A stretch of 64,000 nt of DNA from Vespa crabro (GCF_910589235.1 NC_060957.1:682001-746000); one strand, 5' to 3'; positions 40,912 through 53,369 are shown, counted from the first letter of the stretch. The notes: generated from the sequence alone by a model not told the origin. Numbers and translations are program-made.

Positions 40912-41450
40912 CGTAGTTTATGAATAGAAATCAATTTATTATTCAATTGACAAGTGTTAATAATGTCGTACCATATGTTATGTCAATAACGATGGTGCTC
41001 GCATGAAATGTAAATAATAACTTTATTTGTAGTGACAGAAATAATGATCTTTTCCGCATACTTAAGTATAGCATTGAATAATATCTGTCACTTTTATTAC
41101 TTTTTCACATATATAGTAATTTTAATACAATTACTGTATTTCTTTAATAATTGTATTATTTAAATACAATTATTTTATTTTGTGCAGATTTTTTAAATTC
41201 TATTCTTTGAAATAAACTTTCATGTAATTGAAAATAATAAAATAATTATTTAACTTCTATGTAATTTGTATTTAACGATTGCATCAAAGAACATTTTTCA
41301 TAACGCGATATCATTGTTAGTTTAGTATATGACATGAATGTGCAGATATGACTTCGTAATAATTGCGAAACAAGTATTTTTAAAAGTCGATTATTGTCCA
41401 ATGATCGATCGTTATATTCATAATAAATTACTTCTTATTCATGAGAAGGG

Positions 41451-41458
41451 TATATATA
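41451..41458 (+). promoter_or_regulatory. TATA box of the Ser/Thr-rich protein gene
   Basis: TATATATA lies 48 bases upstream of the ATG at 41506. A start about 30 bases downstream would give a short 5' leader, mirroring the divergent neighbour. Confidence 0.65.
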
Positions 41459-41505
41459 CTACGATCGATGTAGTATAGCAGGATTAGAATACAAGACTAG
41501 CAATC

Positions 41506-42596
41506 ATGCAGTTTACCGTAATATGTCTATTTGGCGTTGTGGCCTGTGCCTCAGCACAATTTGATTTTGGTTTCAACTTTGGAAAGGGTTTTAGCTTCTC
41601 TTTATTTCCTCTCGGGGTAAGTTTGTATCATCAGATAATATGAACTTTATAAAATAAAAATAAAAGTTACGTGTTTTTAAGATTACTTTTATTATATTGT
41701 CTTATTATATTATATTATTTCAGTTTGAAGTTAATAAAAATATCTCACTTGACGCTGGTGTTGGGAATCGAGTAAGACGGCAGCTTTCACCAATTCGCGT
41801 CGGAGGTCCTCCTCAAGCAGGAGCGAGATTCGAATTCAATATAGGTGTTCAACCAAACGGACTAATTTTTCCAAATTTACAACCTGATAGATCTGGACCA
41901 GGCAAACCTAATCCATCCGAACCTAAACCAGATGGATCTGAATCAAGTGGACCTAAATCAATTGGACCTGGATCAGCCGGACGTAGACCACTCATACCGT
42001 TCCCAGGAAATCACCGAATTTCACCACTATTTCCGATTATTCCGCCTCTTCATCTCAAACTTCACCATAGACCTTATCATAGATCTCATCACAGACTCCA
42101 TCATAAATCATCGACTTCTACTAATCAACCTAGTACGAATGTAGTATCACAAAGTGCTGGAACTGTTACAGCATCATCCGACAGTACTAAGATCAAGTCA
42201 ACAACGGATAATACTTCTACTCAAACTAGCTCTCGAGCTACTGAATCTACTGATAAATCTACTGATGAATCTAGTGATGAATCTACTATTGAACCTACCA
42301 CTGTATCTTCTAGTAAATCTACTACTGCATCTCCCACTGCATCTACCGCTGCATCTACTACTGAAAAAACTAATAAATCATCTATTGCATCTACCACTGA
42401 ATCTGCCACTGAATCTACCACTGAATCTACCACTGAATCTACTACTGAATCTACCGCTGAATCTACCGCTGGATCTACTACTGAATCTACAACTGCATCA
42501 TCCATTGAATCTTCTAGCGATGCATCTACAACTGAAGCTACTAGTGAATCTACAACTGCATCTGCATCTACCAGTTCATCTGTAAATTCTACGTAA
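41506..42596 (+). CDS. Secreted Ser/Thr-rich mucin- or sericin-like protein (two exons)
   Basis: Seen: exon 1 is 41506-41616, donor GTAAGT; the intron is 41617-41723, ending in a pyrimidine/T-rich TTTCAG; exon 2 is 41724-42596 with stop TAA. Both junctions are phase 0, giving 327 residues. The signal peptide MQFTVICLFGVVACASA has an ideal A-S-A/Q cleavage context. Next come a Phe/Gly-rich stretch (FDFGFNFGKG), an RVRR dibasic site at about 53-56 (furin pattern R-x-R-R), a Pro/Gly/Ser region at about 92-123, a His-rich segment at about 147-165 with several HH pairs, and a Ser/Thr/Glu tail (166-327) built on tetrapeptides such as S-T-T-E. The mature chain has no Cys. Family knowledge: such tails are typical of O-glycosylated mucins and silk sericins. 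Inferred role: a hydrated coat, glue or matrix partner of the adjacent Gly-Ala protein, which has the same intron phase and a secretion leader. I do not recognise a named orthologue. The gene model is strong; the function is tentative. Confidence 0.85.
42245..42585 (+). repeat. Coding repeat of S-T-T-E-like tetrapeptides
   Basis: A 12-base unit of the type TCT ACY ACT GAA is repeated with substitutions across about 340 bases of the Ser/Thr-rich gene. The most regular part is 42395-42500. It keeps all frames largely open, which explains long leucine-rich shadow frames. Confidence 0.75.
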
Positions 42597-42648
42597 TATA
42601 ACATTATATATTTACCGCTTATTCTGATAGCTATCTTCCATAATTCAC

Positions 42649-42671
42649 AAAAAAAAAAAAAAAAAAAAAAA
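42649..42671 (+). repeat. Genomic poly(A) tract inside the 3' UTR
   Basis: A run of 23 A residues lies about 50 bases after the stop codon and before the polyadenylation signals. It is genomic, so oligo-dT priming here would give falsely short cDNA ends. Confidence 0.8.
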
Positions 42672-42762
42672 CATTTAGTCTAACCAGTATTATGATGAAC
42701 AATTGGAATGTAACTAGAGATTTTATATATATTTCTAAAACTGTAGTATTTCAAGGATTGCT

Positions 42763-42797
42763 ATTAAATACTTAATAATGCTTTTTGTGTGAATAAA
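42763..42797 (+). terminator. Polyadenylation signals of the Ser/Thr-rich protein gene
   Basis: ATTAAA at 42763-42768 and canonical AATAAA at 42792-42797 lie about 170-200 bases past the stop codon at 42596. Either could define a 3' UTR of about 0.2 kb. Confidence 0.5.
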
Positions 42798-43064
42798 AAT
42801 GATACGTATGTAGTAAAAGACTTGTTTTAGAATTCAATAATATCGATTACGCGAGCATCGTCATCTTTTCAACGATATTTTTTCGTTATAATTTACTTGC
42901 ATATCTCGCCGATCAAATCCTCTTGAATATCCTCTACGATCTGTCTTCCACTCATAAAACTGTCATCTCGTGCGTGTATAAAACATGAGATTGCCATACC
43001 ACCTAGGAGATAGATAGAGAAAGAGAGTGTAAAAAAAAGATGTAAGATGTAAGAAACGAAGACA

Positions 43065-43108
<44 letters not shown>

Positions 43109-44074
43109 CACCCTTTTCTAGTTTCTCGATGCCTACGCTCGTCGAAAAAAAGTCGTGCCTGCGGGAGCTGTGTTTCCATGTATTGGGAAGGGTAGCTAAA
43201 GGAAGAAGAGATCGCGGAGAAGGAAAAAGGGTCGCTCGAACGCGATATTTCCACCTTAGCGCCTCGACTGTGCACGCTAAAATACATTTTCCTACGAAGT
43301 GTCGTCATAGGAGGGCCTCCAGCTGCTGGTCTTGATATTCCACATGCGTAATGCTCACGCGGATATTTCCATACATAAATTTTATCCGTAGGAAAGTAGG
43401 TGCACGTCGACAACGACGACAATGACAACGATGACGACGTCTTCGGAACGTGCGCGAGAAACTAGCACGTAGGTTATCTTTTTTGACATAACACGATCTT
43501 TCATTAGGATTTTGTCTCGTATGAGCGAACGATAAAATATCGATATCAATACGAATTGGTGCATTCGTTTAGATTTACGAAATAAATTTAGATAAGTAAC
43601 ACTTACATTTCATAATTATGTTATACACTTCACGGGAATTATATAATACTTTCGAATTGTAATTCTGGCAATATCGTCAGATTATATCAATACGAAAATC
43701 ATTTATCAATGGATCTTTGATGTTTTTCCTTTTTTTTAATATCAAATATTTCATATCAAAGATTTTCCGTTTCTTTTCTCTCGCTCATTTCTTTTTATTT
43801 TTCGAAGTAATCGACATTTATATTAAATATCAAAAAAGAAGGAAGATACGTGATAGATGTTTTCAATCATCAAACCAATTATTGTTAAAGAGAAACGAGT
43901 TTTTGTATTTCTTCAAACTATTTGATCTCAACTTATCGTGCTGAATTAAAAATATCTAATGTCATAGAAAAGTTCTGATTAATACTTCCGCGAGATTTTT
44001 GCTTTCGATTTATTATTATAGAATTAATATCGAATAGCGCGCTCTACGATCTTTTCTCTCAGTTTAGTCCAGAT

Positions 44075-44122
<48 letters not shown>

Positions 44123-46157
44123 CGATTCTCAATTCATGGATCGATAAAAATGTCGTAAATACTTCTGTGTACTATACGAGTACATTCGGAGTACTCACCC
44201 TGGCACTATCTATTTGACATGGAAACGTTTGTTCGTCTGTATAATCTAATTCTCTGCGATTAAATGCAACGTTCGCGATAATGCTTGTAAATTGAGCGAA
44301 TTATGCTACTGGTCTAGCCATTCGGTGCAACCTCGACCGATTTACATGAGCATTACGCTAAGGCCTTACCGCCCTATCCTGACATTTACATTAGAACGTG
44401 TCGCACGACCTGAAATCCAACACCTGAGAGTTGAACTATTTCGATTTAAGCGATAAAAAGAGAGCTTTAACTTTTCCAAGAATATATATGCACCTATAGA
44501 TGCATATACGCGACGTAGATTTTAAAAGAACTTTTTAAACTTCCTACGCATCCTTTATAAGACGAAATTAAAAAGAGAAATCTTAATAAATAAAAATTGC
44601 TAATTTTTTTTTTTTCCTTTTCAAAAGGATCGAATATTTAAATTAATATAATCCATGATATGAATTATGATTGACTTGATTACGATGTAAAGGATACTTT
44701 AATATCTCGAATTTCTAAGATATTTATTAAGATATTTATTTGTTCATTTTTAAATAATTTGATATAAAATGTATATATAAATGTCGAAATACCTTTTAAA
44801 TTTTATTTCGTATTAATATACCAAAAGGAAAAAGTCGAATATATCGATCGTTTCGAAACTAGTAAGCGATAGAAATGGAAACGGTTTTAAAGTCTCGACG
44901 GGGTCTCCGAACGGGTACGTTATTCATCGTGGCTCTTATACCACTTCCCTAGGGCGTTCCATCTGCTTCCGCCTTCAATTTCCTGCGCGTCATTACCGAC
45001 GCTGATAAGCTCTCGACCATATGAAATCTCAAGCTTCTCTTGGCTTACTATCGAGGAAGAAACCCAATGCTTGCTTAGATGTCGTCGAGGCTTCTGCTCT
45101 CGACAGGCCACGGTTTTCCTTTTCCGTTTCACCAATACCAACCATATCTTGACTCGACGATTCCGCATGACGGAATAACAGTTCCTCTGTTACATGTCAT
45201 AGAAAACTGGCAACATTGGTGTCCCTTCTCCCCACGAAGTCCTAACCTAAGTCCTTGATATCGCTAATTCTAGTGTAAGTGCGAATACATGTGTTGGGAT
45301 GGACGATGGTACGAGGGTGGTTTGACACGCAAAGGTGGAAAGGAGGGCTGGAAGAGCACCGCGAAGGTCGGACACCACGTAAATTGCATACCCGATTGCG
45401 GTCTACTGAAGAGTGCCGCCCTCCAACGGCTAACCCCCTCCTCGGATGGCCGCCAACCCCAAACTGGATCTAACAAGCCAGCGACCACAGGCTAGCTCTA
45501 GCTTGCAACAAGGCTGCCGCTACCTCCCTTGGGAACTGCCGACGGGTACAGTTCCCCAAACCATGACTCTCCTCTCTTACTCTGACTGTATATCTCCGAG
45601 CTATTCGAACACCTTCGAAGCTCATCCTCCTCGATCTGGACGTCCTAACAAGCCCGCTTACTTTCTATTTTCTCTCTGTTGAGCTCGGACGTTTCGAGAA
45701 AAAGTTCCCTTTAAATTGGACGACACTCGCCTCGACTCCTTGGCCTTTCCTTTCACCGAACGTACGATAAAATCGAAGAATTCTTGGAGTGCATAGTACT
45801 AGTAGTAACAGTAGTAGTAGTAGTAGTAATAGTAGTAATAGTGCATCGTTCGAAACTCCTTTTAACAACGAACAAAATCTAAAAGATCTAAACTGGACTA
45901 GGTTGGCATTCTAATTCCAGTTCGTCGTAAATACGGGATTAAAGAAAGCGCTACTGCAGTGCGGGCCATCAACTGGATTCGGATAGCACCTTCGGGTGTT
46001 GGAGTTAAATAAACTCGAGTAGTAGTCGTCATCAGACGAAACGGCTAATTGCCGGAAGCGAGGCTTCGTTAGTGGCTCTCTTATTCTCGGCCGTCTTTCA
46101 GTCAACCGTCAAAACCATTCTTAATAGATCCGAGGAGTACTTGTTTTATCTTTTTCA

Positions 46158-46158
<1 letters not shown>
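42798..46158. other. Non-coding stretch, no gene seen
   Basis: CT at 43068-43104 and 44077-44120, and AGT triplets at 45799-45842. A GC-richer island spans about 44880-45660, with small inverted repeats (GGGAACTG/CAGTTCCC at 45531-45556). Its open frames (45270-45680) overlap on both strands and are not convincing genes. Confidence 0.5.
44077..44120. repeat. (CT)n microsatellite
   Basis: About 22 uninterrupted CT copies. Confidence 0.9.
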
Positions 46159-46206
<48 letters not shown>

Positions 46207-46210
46207 CCTC
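46159..46210. repeat. (CT)n microsatellite
   Basis: About 25 CT copies. Confidence 0.9.
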
Positions 46211-46435
46211 TCGGTCGACTCTTCACCTTTCCTTTCTTCTCGAACTCTCGTTACCGCGAGGAAAAATGAGGGAGCGACGAACAAGGAGTGCCGTTTTCTC
46301 TTTCAGACGCGACAAACCGAGAGTAAAGATCGCGCTATAGTGCAAGAGCTTAAGCGGATACAGGTGAGAGACACCTAGAGCTCGGCAGATTTCTTATCGT
46401 CGAGATGGCTTATTATTTTCAAACAATGGCTATGT

Positions 46436-46502
46436 CTCTTTCTTTTCTTATTTCTTTCTCTTTTTCTTTTTCTTTTTCTTTTTCTTTTTCTTTTTTTTTT
46501 TT
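46436..46502. repeat. (TTTTTC)n pyrimidine tract
   Basis: Hexanucleotide-like CTTTTT units ending in poly(T). Confidence 0.85.
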
Positions 46503-46905
46503 CATCCTCGCGTAAAGTGAAATAGAAGCGTGATGAAAGGAAATAGTACGAAAATGTGTCGCCAAATAAAAAGTAAAATAAAAAAGTATAAAAAATGAGA
46601 AATAACAAATCGACACGGAGAAAAGAAAAATCGTAGATACATAAGGCGTAAAGTAAAATGAACAACTGTTAAATATTTTTTCTATAATATTATTCCTCTT
46701 GCTTCGTATACGGCATCTCTCCAAGTCCGGATAAACCAAGGAAAGTTTTTCATACACCAATACGTTAATGTATTCTAACTGTCCTCGGTATTCCTATGAA
46801 GAACGGATACGGGAGAAGTTTTCTCCTAAAAGTTCGAGAAATCATATTAAATGTAAAGCGCGAAGATTTTCACTAGGTACCTACCCATTTTCTTCGTATA
46901 CGCAG

Positions 46906-46909
<4 letters not shown>

Positions 46910-46953
<44 letters not shown>

Positions 46954-47009
46954 GTATGTATGCATATATACATACATATATGTGTGTGTGTGTGTGTATA
47001 CATATAACA
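46910..47009. repeat. Compound (TA)n-(TG)n repeat
   Basis: About 40 bases of TA, interrupted TATG/CATA units, then TG to 46997 and TA to 47009. Confidence 0.9.
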
Positions 47010-48333
47010 TACACACTTTTCGTAAAGTTAAGCTGTTCGAGCTATATAGAGTACTTTGAGCGCGTCTAAACTGCCGCAAGTTTTAGAAAGAGGAATAGAA
47101 TTGATGAGGACGAAATTCCCTTTAGAAAATCTCCCGATTTCCTGTTCTCTGTTATCTTCTCCGACGATCAGAATTCAAAACTCAAATCGAATGAAATATC
47201 GTACTCCTTGAAAATATCGTCGATCAACGTTTCTATTGTTTCAGCCATGTCCGTCGTGGGACATATCCCGAAAAATTCACCACACGAAGAAAACTCGAGA
47301 ATCGATACCTAAGGTGTTTCATCGAAGATTTTCGAGTATTTCGAATAAAGGAAGTATCCGAGCTAGAAAGAAAGAGAAAGAGAGATAGAAGAAGAAGAAA
47401 AAAAGAGAAAAAAAGGAAAGAAAAAGAAGAGAAAGAAGAAAAAGAAGAAAAAGAAGATACCGATTTGTGCGAAGGTAAGAGGCTGAAGAGCCCATCTGGC
47501 TTCCAATCAGAGTGTTGCCACCAGCACATGTGTTCACGGCACGATGGAGGTGGCGACTCAATCAAGAGGGGTGTTCATCCCTCTCCGGTCTTCTCACTTG
47601 GCTCACACCAACGATTTTATATCATAATCGAGCTTCGGAAAGGACTCCCTCCGTACTGTAGTCTTATCTTCGCTCTATTCGCATGTTTCATATCTCTCTC
47701 TCTCTCTCTCTCTCTTTCTTTCATTTTTGGAAGTAATCTTTCGATCTCTCATCCCTTTCTCGTTTTCAACGAAAATCTTCTTTTAACTTCTTTTTCAAAG
47801 CCCTCCTTACAAAAGGTGCTATCTAATGGCGCTAACGGTGGGGTAAGTAATTGCACGCGTCGTAGCCGAGAAAATGCATCGGCTTGATACGAGAGAAACG
47901 ACGTAGTAACTACGAAAAGTAATCACCTAAAGGTTCGTATATCTATCTACCGGCATCACATCCTTTCCGGGGAAGAACACACGAAGGGTGAGAGCAATGC
48001 TGGTAGTAGCTTTAGCTAGTATACTATCGAAGGACCCAAACTGCGATTAACTCCTGGAAGGAACTCCGGGATAAGCGATAAATCGTAATAGAGTCTACGC
48101 GTGGAAGTACGTAATTATTGTTCCTTCCTGTAGGAACTGTGAGAACGCAGTTACGTTGTTTCTCTTACTTTTTTCTTCTTCTTCTTCTTCTTCTTCTTCT
48201 TCTTCTTCTTCTTCTCTTTTTCTTGCGAGAGAAAGAAAAAAAATGATAGAGAAGGAAAGAGAAAAAAGGTATGCTCGTTTAGTCTCATTTAAAGAAAAGT
48301 AGAAAGTTTATACGAAATAACAACAACAACAAC

Positions 48334-48366
<33 letters not shown>

Positions 48367-50437
48367 CTTATATACTTAAAATCCCTTTTTTATTTCGCGA
48401 TATTTAATTTTCTTCCAGTTTTTTTGTTTTGTGTTTTTTTTTTCTTTTTTTTATATCGATCCCTGAAATTATTAATAAAAAAAAAAAAAAATAATTATTA
48501 TCTACGAAATTTCTTCTTTACCAACTTTCGTTTTTTTTATAACTCGGTGAGTTTTATTTAGAATAATAGTCACGTTATTTATACTTATCTTTCATTACAC
48601 GCAGTGCAATTAGTGTCTAGGTTAGGATTTATAGTAAAGACGGGCAAAACTCACGTTTTGCACATTTGAACATCGTCGCACGAGTTAGCACGTGAAACTG
48701 GTCTTGTTAAACTGGGCGAATGGACGAACTCACGGATACTTTAGGAACGAGTGAAGCGGATATAACTTCGTAAAGTCTCCTTTCGCATAAATTAAGTTTT
48801 TCTTTTTCTTTTTTTTCTTTTTCTTTTTTTTTTATTGCTAAGTAAAAGAGGAACACTTTTCTCTTCTGATCCTTCCTCTTCTTTTTTTCTTTTTTTTTTT
48901 TTTTTCGTTGAAATTAATATTACAACGGAATTATTTAAGTGCATTTATTTAAGCGCAATTTGATACAATCGATTATGTTTCTCGGCGTATTTTGAGATCA
49001 TAATTAGTTAAAAACCAAAAAAAGAAACAAAAAAAAAAAAGAAGAAGAACAAATGAAAATAATGAGCGAATATAATAAATTAGCTTCGTGATTTGATTTT
49101 TAGTCTTTCAATTAAATCGATAGCTCGTCGTTTCATTTCTATAATTTAAAATGCACTTTACTTAATTGTAAATCGGCGATATATGTATATGCTTCACCTG
49201 CTGCTGTTTTCATTTTGTTAATTTACGAACGAGATATTCGTACTTTCAGAACGATACTCTCGGTGTAACACGAAAATTGTTAACGTACGATATGACGTCA
49301 CTTGCATCGCATTAGCATATAAAATTGACTTTACGCGTTCAACACTTTCCATTTGGTTAGTAGTCCACATAATTTAACAATATTACTTCTCGTAATAGTA
49401 TTTCAATTATATCGTGCCATCAATGTAATGTCGAACGAAGCCTACGACCTACTATTGCTAGCGTCATCAAAATTACGTATCCAAGCATCGAAGCTCTCGC
49501 ACAATTCGCATATTTTACATTAATTTTTTTTTTTCCATCGTGCTTAACGAAGGTCCTTATACAATATGAGAGTGATACTAATGCTTCAATTATACTCAAG
49601 CCATCTAGTATCTCGTAGCAGTTTGATAAAACGATTTACGAATAATTCGTTCTAGCCCAATATGATTATTCGTAATTAGAATGACGTATTTTCTTATTCG
49701 TTATATATACTTTAAACATTTTACATCGTTTTACATCGTTTTGTAAATATTAGATGATCGTAAAATTACTTTTTCAGACACGAACGAATTTTATTTTAAT
49801 GATTGTAACTCATTCAATATATAATTAAAATTTAATTCGTTAAAAAACTAAAGAAATTAATACAAGATACATTTAATTTGTTAAATCTCGTTAACTACTT
49901 TATGATAAACTTGTATGTGCCTCTATTGTTTTGATTGTCATTTCGTTGAAAAAGTAAAAAAACGGCATCCATTTTTGTCATTTTGATAATTGATGGAATG
50001 AAAGCACCGTTCATGTCGTCATCACGTGTCAAGATTACCCGACAATGTTGAAGGACACTCTCTGTGGTCGTTCATTTTTCAACCGCGCGGCTCTTTCATC
50101 AACGATTTTCCAATGGATAAAACAGACACCTAAAGAATAATTCACAGCGGCCATGCAATCATGGCGTCAATGTTGTATAAAATGTATACGTGTATAGGAT
50201 GACTGTGTTGAGAAATGTAGAAGAATAGTGAGAAAAATAATTTCAGGATTTTGGTGTAAGTAATTTAACAGAAAATAAAATTAAAAGACCTTAGAACTTA
50301 AATGTATCTCGTACGTCACATCACTTGATATATTTGACAGAGTTAAATCATATTAATTACTAACCTCATACGATCGAATAGCAGTAACCTAATTAACCAT
50401 CAAACTTTCACGATTATACATGCCACGAATAAACGCC
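47010..50437. other. Non-coding stretch, no gene seen
   Basis: Purine-rich GAAGAAAAA-type DNA at 47363-47456, CT at about 47693-47716, (TTC)n at 48172-48215, (CAA)n-(TAA)n at 48318-48366, and poly(T) runs at about 48795-48905. The rest is AT-rich and unique. Confidence 0.55.
48172..48366. repeat. (TTC)n and (CAA)n-(TAA)n trinucleotide repeats
   Basis: TTC/CTT copies at 48172-48215 and CAA then TAA copies at 48318-48366, with about 100 unique bases between. Confidence 0.9.
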
Positions 50438-50439
50438 CC

Positions 50440-50475
<36 letters not shown>

Positions 50476-50969
50476 CTGTAGAGTATCGCGTCTAGGAATT
50501 AATTTCACCACTGTCGTATCACCTTAGTCGATTAAATTATATAACACTTATGTATATATTTATTCATCTACAAAATAGAACTTTGTTTAGCTTTTCACCG
50601 TAAATGAAACGATTTCGAACGAATGATATTGGATATTGTGATTATGTCAAGATCTTATTTGAACGTTCAGATTATCTTCTTCCTAGAAAAATCAAGATAA
50701 AAATAATTATCTTTGTCAACTAAAGTGAATATAAATTGTACATTCGGATGTTTACTATGATAAAGAAGGAAGAGTTTAAAGGATTGAAGTGGATGAAATG
50801 AGAGAGACAGACTGAGAGAGAGAGAGAGAGAGAGACAGGAAGAGAAAGGGTAGATGGTAGGCACGAAGTCGTGCATGGACTCGCGAGATATGAGAAATAA
50901 TGGTGGCACATATACGAGCACGACTTGTTGTACACACGCGGTCACATACATCCAATTGGGAGAGTATAT

Positions 50970-51000
<31 letters not shown>

Positions 51001-51179
51001 AAAGAGAGAGAAAGAGAAACTGACCACCGAACTGTTCCAATGGGGACCTTTACCCGCCACCCCACATCCCATTCTCGTAATAGTCTCGACAATAATCATT
51101 TATTGTTCCTCAATGGTGACTGCGAGTCTCGAGAACAGCTTGCCAAGTATAGACGAGAGGACCAGTGTATGCGAATCGA

Positions 51180-51211
<32 letters not shown>
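50438..51211. repeat. Cluster of CT and GA microsatellites
   Basis: CT at 50438-50478, GA at about 50812-50836, GA at about 50974-51017 and GA at about 51180-51211. Frames crossing these are repeat translations. Confidence 0.85.
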
Positions 51212-51213
<2 letters not shown>

Positions 51214-51796
51214 AAAGGAGGGAATAGCAATTCGTAGATACCCCGTCGAGATCGTCGCCGTCGACTAAAACGCCTTCGGGTTTTCGAACTTTCCCTTGGA
51301 TTTTCGTGCGACGAACTTCTGGCCAATAATTGCGCAATTATGGTAGAAATCCGAAATGTCGCCTAATGGTCTGCCTTTGACGTTTTCCTATACCGTCAAC
51401 CATCGTATCGATCCTTTTTTCGCAAAATATAACTTTGTCTTGTATCGATAAAAAAAAAAAAATATATATATATATATATTACTATTATACAGAAGATCTA
51501 CATATACGATTCGCGACGCTCGATTAAACGCAATAATATTTTTTCCTATATTATTCTCTATACAATCTCAATTTAATATGTTCTAACTTTCTAAGTTAAT
51601 TAATTTTATTGATAAAAATATACGTATTTGTTTTGGAGCAATCATTTATTTAATCTAAATATATTCATGTCTTTTTTTTTTCTTTTTTTCTTTTTTTTTT
51701 TTTGAAAAAGATGAAAATATTTTATTTGAATAAATTTATTGAAGAGTGTACGTCGTAAAAAATCTTATCAAAGAGTTGTCTATTAAAAGATTATGT

Positions 51797-51976
51797 ATGA
51801 ATCGATTGGTTCAACTAAACTATGAAGAAATGAGAAAAATTCAAATACTAAAAGAAGAGGGTTATTCAAACAGAGAGATAACAAGAAGAATAAACAGAAG
51901 TGAGTTTGTTATTCGTTTTTACCTAAAGAATAAAGAAAATTATGGAAAACTGTATAAAAGCACTAGTTGGAACTGA
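51797..51976 (+). mobile_element. Decayed Tc1/mariner-type transposase, N-terminal DNA-binding fragment
   Basis: Seen: from the ATG at 51797 a 59-residue frame ends at TGA 51974-51976. It contains a helix-turn-helix pattern (KIQILKEEGYSNREITRRI followed by NRSEFVIRFYLKNKENYG). Family knowledge: Tc1 and Tc3 transposases begin with a paired-like HTH of this form, with a conserved G-x-S-x-R-E-I-A-R turn and a trailing K-x-x-x-x-Y-G. A full transposase is about 330-350 residues; here the frame stops after the first HTH. I found no second HTH, no DDE/D catalytic residues and no clear terminal inverted repeats. It is therefore a dead fragment of an old insertion. Confidence 0.7.
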
Positions 51977-53329
51977 AAGGATTTTTTCTCTGAAATAACA
52001 ATTTTTATTCCGGGCAGATAGCTATGTTATGAAAAAAGATAAAAAGAAAACGATATCTTTTTAATTTTACGATAACTTTTAATTCATGTATTCATTTATG
52101 TTAAATTAATCAAAGATTAATCACCGAAGTGATCCAAATAAAAAAGATATCGTTGAACCAGAATATTTACATTCTCTGAAAATATTGAAAGTGTATTCTA
52201 GTGAAGAAGGGTGGCGGAGGATGAGTTTCGAAAGGGCGAATTATTAATGCAACCACGTGACATATAGAATCTCACTATGAGAGAGAAGCGTCGAGGCATT
52301 TGCATCGACGCATCGCTAATAAACACTCACCGAGCAAACGGTGTATGCTCGACGTTTGATTGGGCTGGGCGCGTAATGACGGAGCATTGTCATGCAAATC
52401 TTGAGCGGAACCCGTCGCTTATAGCCCTGAGGCCCATTACACCCCGTAGACATTCGCTTATCGCCCTGTTTGCTTCCCCGTAAATAGTCGATTTGCGAAT
52501 CCACGAAACTCACTGGCCTGCTGTAACACATCTTGAAATCGATCTTTGAATATTTACCGATCTTTTGTTTTATCTACCTTTAATTAGATTTTTTAGAATT
52601 TAATTTATCTATCTTTTGTTTATCTATCGTTCAAATTGTAATCATAACGTCACGTAATCGGATATAAAGCTAACAGAGAAAGAGAGCTATGATCAACTCG
52701 ATAAATTAACATAATATTAGAAACATTAGAATATTTATTTCATTATCTAAAAGAAAACAGATACGATGGTTGTCAAACGATCGAAAAAAAAAAAAAAGAA
52801 AAAAGGAAAAGAAACGTGTAAGAAAAAAAAAAAAAAGGTGCGATAAATAATTGTCATATAAAAGACACTTGTAAAATACGAACAGATGTGCTTCCATGAG
52901 TGCTTCGTCCTCTTGGGGGTTTTGCACGATTATATTCGGAGAGAAGGGTGTCTATCGTTCTCCCTTCCTCGTCGCGTCCTAATTCTATTCCAAAATGACA
53001 GATTTGCCAGTCGACGTCTCTGTTCGGTACGAGAAGGGCAATTTAGAAACCCCCGAAAATCCGGTAGCGTCTATTGTAATCGTGTCCCTTGCAATACGAT
53101 CTTGGCAATTAGAATGTTGTTTTGTGTAACGAGAATGTTCGGTCGAACGATAGGAGACCGACCCCTTGTACGGTAAAAAAAAAAAAAAGAAAAACAAAAA
53201 AAACCAAAAATTTAACACGGTAAATAACTCTATTCTAGCATGTACCGGACTCCGAACGGTAAAAGTTACAATCTGTTTTACTCGTGGAATCCAGTTACAT
53301 GGAAAAGAAAGAAAGAAAAAAAAAGAGAC

Positions 53330-53369
<40 letters not shown>

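Larger units (their letters stand above)
40851..41505. promoter_or_regulatory. Bidirectional promoter region between the two secreted-protein genes
   Basis: These 655 AT-rich bases separate the two divergent start codons and contain no long GA/CT microsatellite, unlike most of the window. A TATA box lies near each end. Forkhead-like RYMAAYA words occur at 40982-40988 (GTCAATA) and 41010-41016 (GTAAATA). A forkhead factor (SGF-1) is a known activator of silkworm silk genes, but such 7-mers are common by chance in AT-rich DNA. Shared enhancer use is an inference from the head-to-head layout. Confidence 0.6.

Noticed and set aside
45531..45556. Hairpin GGGAACTG/CAGTTCCC as a small-RNA precursor
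   Set aside because: An 8-base stem with a 10-base loop is far too short for a miRNA precursor, and no known miRNA sequence was recognised nearby.
45270..45682. Several overlapping frames of 64-78 codons in a GC-richer island
   Set aside because: Open on both strands with no family match. A higher G+C content alone lengthens chance frames.
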